The notes under the pieces: model-generated | Seen by the model: the letters and a program-made list of their open reading frames with translations, nothing else | What the model was told of the DNA's origin: nothing | Databases searched by the model: none | In this document: positions 6,003 through 8,559 of the stretch, one piece after another | Numbering within the stretch: the first letter of the stretch is position 1 | How the letters are laid out: every line of letters begins with the position of its first letter | Translations under genes and position numbers: made by a program | Assembly (NCBI GenBank): GCA_905199135.1 | Contig: CAJKFC010000076.1 | Location: 1-8,559, forward strand | Reading direction: 5' to 3' | DNA: 8,559 nucleotides | From: an uncultured Eubacteriales bacterium | GTDB taxonomy: Bacteria > Bacillota > Clostridia > Oscillospirales > Butyricicoccaceae

Positions 6003-6788
6003 ATGGAAAATATATGGGGCGCCCTGGCCGTTTCGGCCATTGCGGGGCTTTCCACGGGGATAGGAAGCATTTTTTCCCTGTTTTCAAAGACCGACGGCAA
6101 AAAATTCCTGTCCTTCTGTCTGGGTCTTTCGGCAGGGGTGATGGTATATATATCGCTGACCGAGCTCATGGGGGAGGCGCAGAAGTCCTTTTCCGCCTTT
6201 TGGGGTGAGAAAAACGGCGGACTGTTTGCCGCGCTGGCCTTTTTCTTCGGCATGGCTCTCATGGCTTTGATAGACAGGCTCGTGCCTGAAAATGTCAATC
6301 CCCACGAGACAAAGAGCATGGAAAACCACGATAAAAGGCTCATGCGGACGGGGATTATGACGGCCGTCGCCATGGCTGTGCACAACTTTCCCGAGGGCTT
6401 TGCCACCTTTGCCGCCGCCCTCCACTCCTTTGAGCTGGCTCTGCCCACCGCCTTTGCCATTGCCGTGCACAACATACCCGAGGGCATTTCGGTGGCTGTG
6501 CCCATCTACCACGCCACAAAGAGCCGCAAAAAGGCATTTTTATATTCCTTTGCATCGGGTCTCGCCGAGCCTTTGGGGGCTATTTTGGGATTTCTGCTCT
6601 TCATGCCGCTGATAAAAAATCCCGCCTTTATGGGGGCGGTTTACGCCGCCGTGGCGGGAATTATGGTGTATATTTCGGTAGATGAGCTGCTGCCCGCATC
6701 GAGACAGTACGGTCATCACCACCTGTCGGTCTACGGCTTTGCCCTCGGCATGGCGGTGATGGCTCTGAGTCTTTGGGCGTTTATTTAG
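6003..6788 (+). CDS. zupT: ZIP-family zinc/divalent metal importer ZupT
   Basis: The protein has 261 residues, close to E. coli ZupT (257). The start ATG has AAAGGAG 6 nt upstream. It has the ZIP fold: hydrophobic segments near 5-25, 35-55, 72-92, 117-140, 146-168, 178-202, 208-228 and 241-261. The two metal-binding motifs of the binuclear centre are HNFPEG (127-132) and HNIPEG (156-161), followed by GLAEPLG (186-192) and DELLP (227-231). The loop at about 95-112 carries two histidines, and a GHHH cluster lies at 237-240. Proteins of this family bring Zn2+, and often Fe2+ or Mn2+, into the cytoplasm. It has its own promoter, a candidate operator and no partner gene. Its 3' end overlaps the convergent rbsK by 8 bp, and no terminator separates them. 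Confidence 0.95.
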   Translation: MENIWGALAVSAIAGLSTGIGSIFSLFSKTDGKKFLSFCLGLSAGVMVYISLTELMGEAQKSFSAFWGEKNGGLFAALAFFFGMALMALIDRLVPENVNPHETKSMENHDKRLMRTGIMTAVAMAVHNFPEGFATFAAALHSFELALPTAFAIAVHNIPEGISVAVPIYHATKSRKKAFLYSFASGLAEPLGAILGFLLFMPLIKNPAFMGAVYAAVAGIMVYISVDELLPASRQYGHHHLSVYGFALGMAVMALSLWAFI

Positions 6789-7662
6789 CCGCCTCGGCTT
6801 GGGCTAATGTGGGCATGCCCTTTTGAGCTCCCTTTTTCTCGGTGGAGAGGGAGGCGCAGAGGTTGGCAAAGGAGACGCAGCTGTAAATATCCTGACCCTC
6901 GGCCCTCTTTACGGCAAAAGCGCCGCAGAAGGTGTCGCCCGCTCCCGTGGTGTCTGTCACCGACGCCTTTCTCGAAGGCACAGAGACGATTTTTTCGCCG
7001 TCGCAGTAGGCGGCGCCCTTTGCCCCCAAAGTCACTATGACCTTTCGGGGGTATTTTTTCAAAGTCTCTTCCATGGTCATATTCGGGAAAATTATCCCCA
7101 GCTCGTGCTCATTGGGTGTGAGGTATGTCACCTTTTCTATGACGCTCATGGGCAGCGGCATGGCGGGAGCGGGGTTCAAAAGGGTGGGAATACCTGCTTT
7201 TTCGCAGAAATTCACAATGTATTCCACGGTTTCCATGGGGATCTCGTGCTGGAGCACCGCCATTTGGCAGTCTTTGAGCCTTTCGGAAATGCTCTCGGCG
7301 TAGGGAATGTCCACATCGCCGCCCGCGCCCTTGATTACCACGATGGTGTTGTCCTTTTCACCCAGGGTGATGACGGCAAGACCTGTCTCTTTTTCCGAGC
7401 GCTTTATAAATGAGGTATCAACCCCGAAGGATTTGAGGTTTTCCATGGCCTTGACGCCGTTTTCGTCACGGCCCACAGCGCCGTACATCTCCACATCTGC
7501 ACCCAAAAGAGCCATGGCTACCGCCTGATTGGCGCCCTTTCCCCCTCCGCTTACGGCCATGCCTTCCGCCGGACACGTCTCCCCCACCTTCGGCATAGCG
7601 CCGACCCTGAGAAACACATCGTAATTGAGGCTGCCGATCACCACAACATGGTTTTCCTTCAT
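6781..7662 (-). CDS. rbsK: Ribokinase (PfkB family)
   Basis: The protein has 293 residues. ATG at 7662 has GGAGG 8 nt upstream. It is a PfkB-family sugar kinase with ribokinase-specific features: GSLNYD (10-15), where Asn13 and Asp15 match the ribose-contacting NxD; GGGKGANQA (39-47); NPAPA (163-167); TPNEHE (182-187), the phosphate/Mg2+ motif; and TTGAGDTFCGAFA (238-250) with catalytic base Asp243. The KKGAQKGMPT tail (276-285) resembles the E. coli KGAQPSVP segment. It phosphorylates D-ribose to ribose 5-phosphate for the pentose phosphate pathway and nucleotide synthesis. It lies 66 nt downstream of an rbsC-type permease on the same strand, in keeping with ribose use, but codon use differs sharply between the two (CTC/CTT leucines here, CTG there). 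The stop overlaps zupT tail-to-tail. Confidence 0.94.
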   Translation of the reverse strand: MKENHVVVIGSLNYDVFLRVGAMPKVGETCPAEGMAVSGGGKGANQAVAMALLGADVEMYGAVGRDENGVKAMENLKSFGVDTSFIKRSEKETGLAVITLGEKDNTIVVIKGAGGDVDIPYAESISERLKDCQMAVLQHEIPMETVEYIVNFCEKAGIPTLLNPAPAMPLPMSVIEKVTYLTPNEHELGIIFPNMTMEETLKKYPRKVIVTLGAKGAAYCDGEKIVSVPSRKASVTDTTGAGDTFCGAFAVKRAEGQDIYSCVSFANLCASLSTEKKGAQKGMPTLAQAEAAK

Positions 7663-7681
7663 CCTTCACGCCTCCATCCAA

Positions 7682-7714
7682 GGGGCGGCAATTTGACAGG
7701 CAAACCGCCGCCCC
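7682..7714 (-). repeat. Intercistronic hairpin between rbsC and rbsK
   Basis: GGGGCGGC (7682-7689) and GCCGCCCC (7707-7714) form a perfect 8-bp stem. An inner TTTG/CAAA pairing (7692-7695 with 7701-7704) is separated from it by a 2x2 internal loop. On the minus strand no T-run follows, so it is not a standard terminator. It could be an mRNA-stability or attenuation element. It could also mark a join, since codon use changes across this gap. Confidence 0.5.
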
Positions 7715-7728
7715 GTCGCAGCGGGAGA

Positions 7729-8433
7729 TTATTTGGCAACAGCCGAAGCGCTGCTGCGCTGGAACATCATCGCCGCCAGCTTGTCCTGGATGGTTTCAAA
7801 GTAGGCCGCGATAACAATGATGATGCCGGTGACGATAAACTGCCAGAAGGACTGGACACCGATGACAATCATACCGATTTTCAGCGCCGCCAGCAGCAGC
7901 GCGCCCAGGAAGGTCCCCAGCACCGTGCCTTTGCCACCCGACATGCGCGTGCCTCCGATGGCCGCCGCGGCGATGGCATCCAGCTCATAGCCGTTGCCGG
8001 AGGCGGGGTCGCCGGTACCGAGGTTGGCCAGCATAATCATTCCGGCAAAGGCAGCACAAAAGCCGCAGATCGCATGTGCTCCGATCTTGGTCAGCGCCAC
8101 GTTCACGCCGGAGAGCTTGGCAGCCTCCTCGTTGCCGCCCACGGAATAAATATAGTTGCCAAAGCGTGTCTTTTTCAGCACCACGGAAGCCAGGATGGCG
8201 ATGGCGAAGAGCACCAGCACCGAGATAGGCACATCCATCATCAATTTGGTGGTGAAGATTTTGCGATATTCATCGGGAATCCCAAGCACCGGCCATCCGC
8301 CCGTGACCACATAGGCAAGGCCGCGATAGGCGCTCATGGTGCCCAGGGTGGCAATGAAGGGCTGCAGGTTCATCTTGGTGATAAGCACGCCGTTGAGGCC
8401 GCCCATAACGCAGCCCAGAAGCGCGCCCAGGAA
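7729..8433 (-). CDS. rbsC: RbsC-type sugar ABC transporter permease, 5' part missing
   Basis: About 234 C-terminal residues are recognisable, from FLGALLG (8433) to the TAA at 7729. They include QPFIATLGTMSAYRGLAYV, then GNYIYSVGGNEEAAKLSGV (the cytoplasmic loop that contacts the ATPase), then GYELDAIAAAAIGGTRMSGG and GKGTVLGTFLGALLLAALK, with about six hydrophobic segments. RbsC, XylH and related permeases are about 320 residues, so roughly the first 100, including the IDLSVGS-type segment, are absent. Upstream of 8433 the minus frame stays open to a GTG at 8538, but it is hydrophilic and unlike any permease, because the other strand is coding there. The protein would import ribose or a related monosaccharide. 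GC-rich third positions and CTG leucines differ from the other genes, suggesting a different origin or a join near 7680-7730. Confidence 0.85.
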   Translation of the reverse strand, partial: FLGALLGCVMGGLNGVLITKMNLQPFIATLGTMSAYRGLAYVVTGGWPVLGIPDEYRKIFTTKLMMDVPISVLVLFAIAILASVVLKKTRFGNYIYSVGGNEEAAKLSGVNVALTKIGAHAICGFCAAFAGMIMLANLGTGDPASGNGYELDAIAAAAIGGTRMSGGKGTVLGTFLGALLLAALKIGMIVIGVQSFWQFIVTGIIIVIAAYFETIQDKLAAMMFQRSSASAVAK

Positions 8434-8529
8434 ATCATTGCCGAGACCCGTCGCAACCTGCAGGCCGAAGCCGATGCTTCCCTGAAGGAACTGCGCGGGC
8501 AGGTCGCCACGCTCTCCGGCCAGCTGGCC
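8410..8529 (+). other. Fragment resembling the C-terminal coiled coil of ATP synthase subunit b (AtpF-like)
   Basis: The plus-strand frame reads AAQKRAQEIIAETRRNLQAE, then ADASLKELRGQVATLSGQLA. It is a charged alanine-rich amphipathic helix of the type that ends F0F1 ATP synthase b subunits (usually followed by EKIL). It has no start codon or upstream gene here and overlaps the antisense end of the rbsC homology by 24 bp (8410-8433). I read it as a piece joined in from elsewhere. The coiled-coil assignment is by resemblance only. Confidence 0.5.
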
Positions 8530-8559
8530 GTGGGCCACGTGCGCTACGGCACCACCGGG
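8512..8559 (+). other. Fragment resembling the PurF glutamine amidotransferase domain
   Basis: The same plus-strand frame continues LSGQLAVGHVRYGTTG to the window end. GHVRY(G/S/A)T.G is the conserved N-terminal-domain motif of amidophosphoribosyltransferase, the first enzyme of purine synthesis. Nothing upstream is PurF: the N-terminal Cys and the HRGQEGAG-type segment are absent. The shared LSGQLA stretch could be the join between the AtpF-like piece and purF. Confidence 0.5.

Noticed and set aside
8434..8538. N-terminal extension of the permease frame to a GTG at 8538
   Set aside because: The extra 35 residues are hydrophilic and unlike RbsC. The opposite strand reads as AtpF-like and PurF-like protein, so the extension is antisense.

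Overview
The window looks like a moderately GC-rich member of the Clostridia (Firmicutes), possibly an uncultured gut Oscillospiraceae/Ruminococcaceae-type lineage. This rests on strong AGGAGG-type ribosome binding sites, two TTG starts, sigma-A promoters, YlmH, a YbiT/YkpA-type ABC-F protein, a PadR + DUF2812 pair, and a siroheme/ferredoxin protein of the kind found in anaerobes. No tRNA, rRNA, CRISPR array or insertion sequence was seen.

Layout. Positions 1-3421 hold a leftward operon of three genes. A promoter at 3393-3421 precedes an ABC-F ATPase (1707-3305, TTG start), which overlaps ylmH (953-1714). A siroheme sulfite/nitrite reductase-like iron-sulfur protein follows 23 nt later (1-929, running off the window). 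Divergent from it, a consensus promoter at 3469-3497 drives a CNNM/CorC-type membrane protein (3565-4884), closed by a clean intrinsic terminator (4887-4913). Next is a small rightward operon, padR (4993-5313) and a DUF2812 membrane protein (5315-5901). It starts from a near-perfect promoter whose -10 is bracketed by a perfect 12-bp inverted repeat, an obvious candidate for PadR autoregulation. The DUF2812 frame is broken at 5413-5419, exactly at an in-frame G_GGA_AAA heptamer. A zinc-importer gene, zupT (6003-6788), has its own promoter with a 7-2-7 palindrome at the predicted start of transcription. It overlaps tail-to-tail with a leftward ribokinase gene, rbsK (6781-7662).

The right end (7729-8559) differs. 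It carries an rbsC-type sugar permease lacking about its first 100 residues and with CTG-rich codon use unlike its neighbours. Where the permease homology stops, the opposite strand becomes an open frame that first resembles the ATP synthase b-subunit coiled coil and then the PurF motif GHVRYGTTG. I read 8410-8559 as a chimeric contig end joined through short shared GC-rich stretches, not as a biological fusion.

Functionally, the left operon couples two ribosome-associated factors (ABC-F, YlmH) to a redox enzyme. The middle holds divalent-cation transport (CNNM/CorC and ZupT) around a self-regulated PadR unit, and the right end is ribose or related pentose uptake and phosphorylation. I did not find a clearly new system. 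The best leads are the PadR operator/promoter, the frame break at a slippery heptamer, the asymmetrically degenerate ABC-F, and the chimeric right end.
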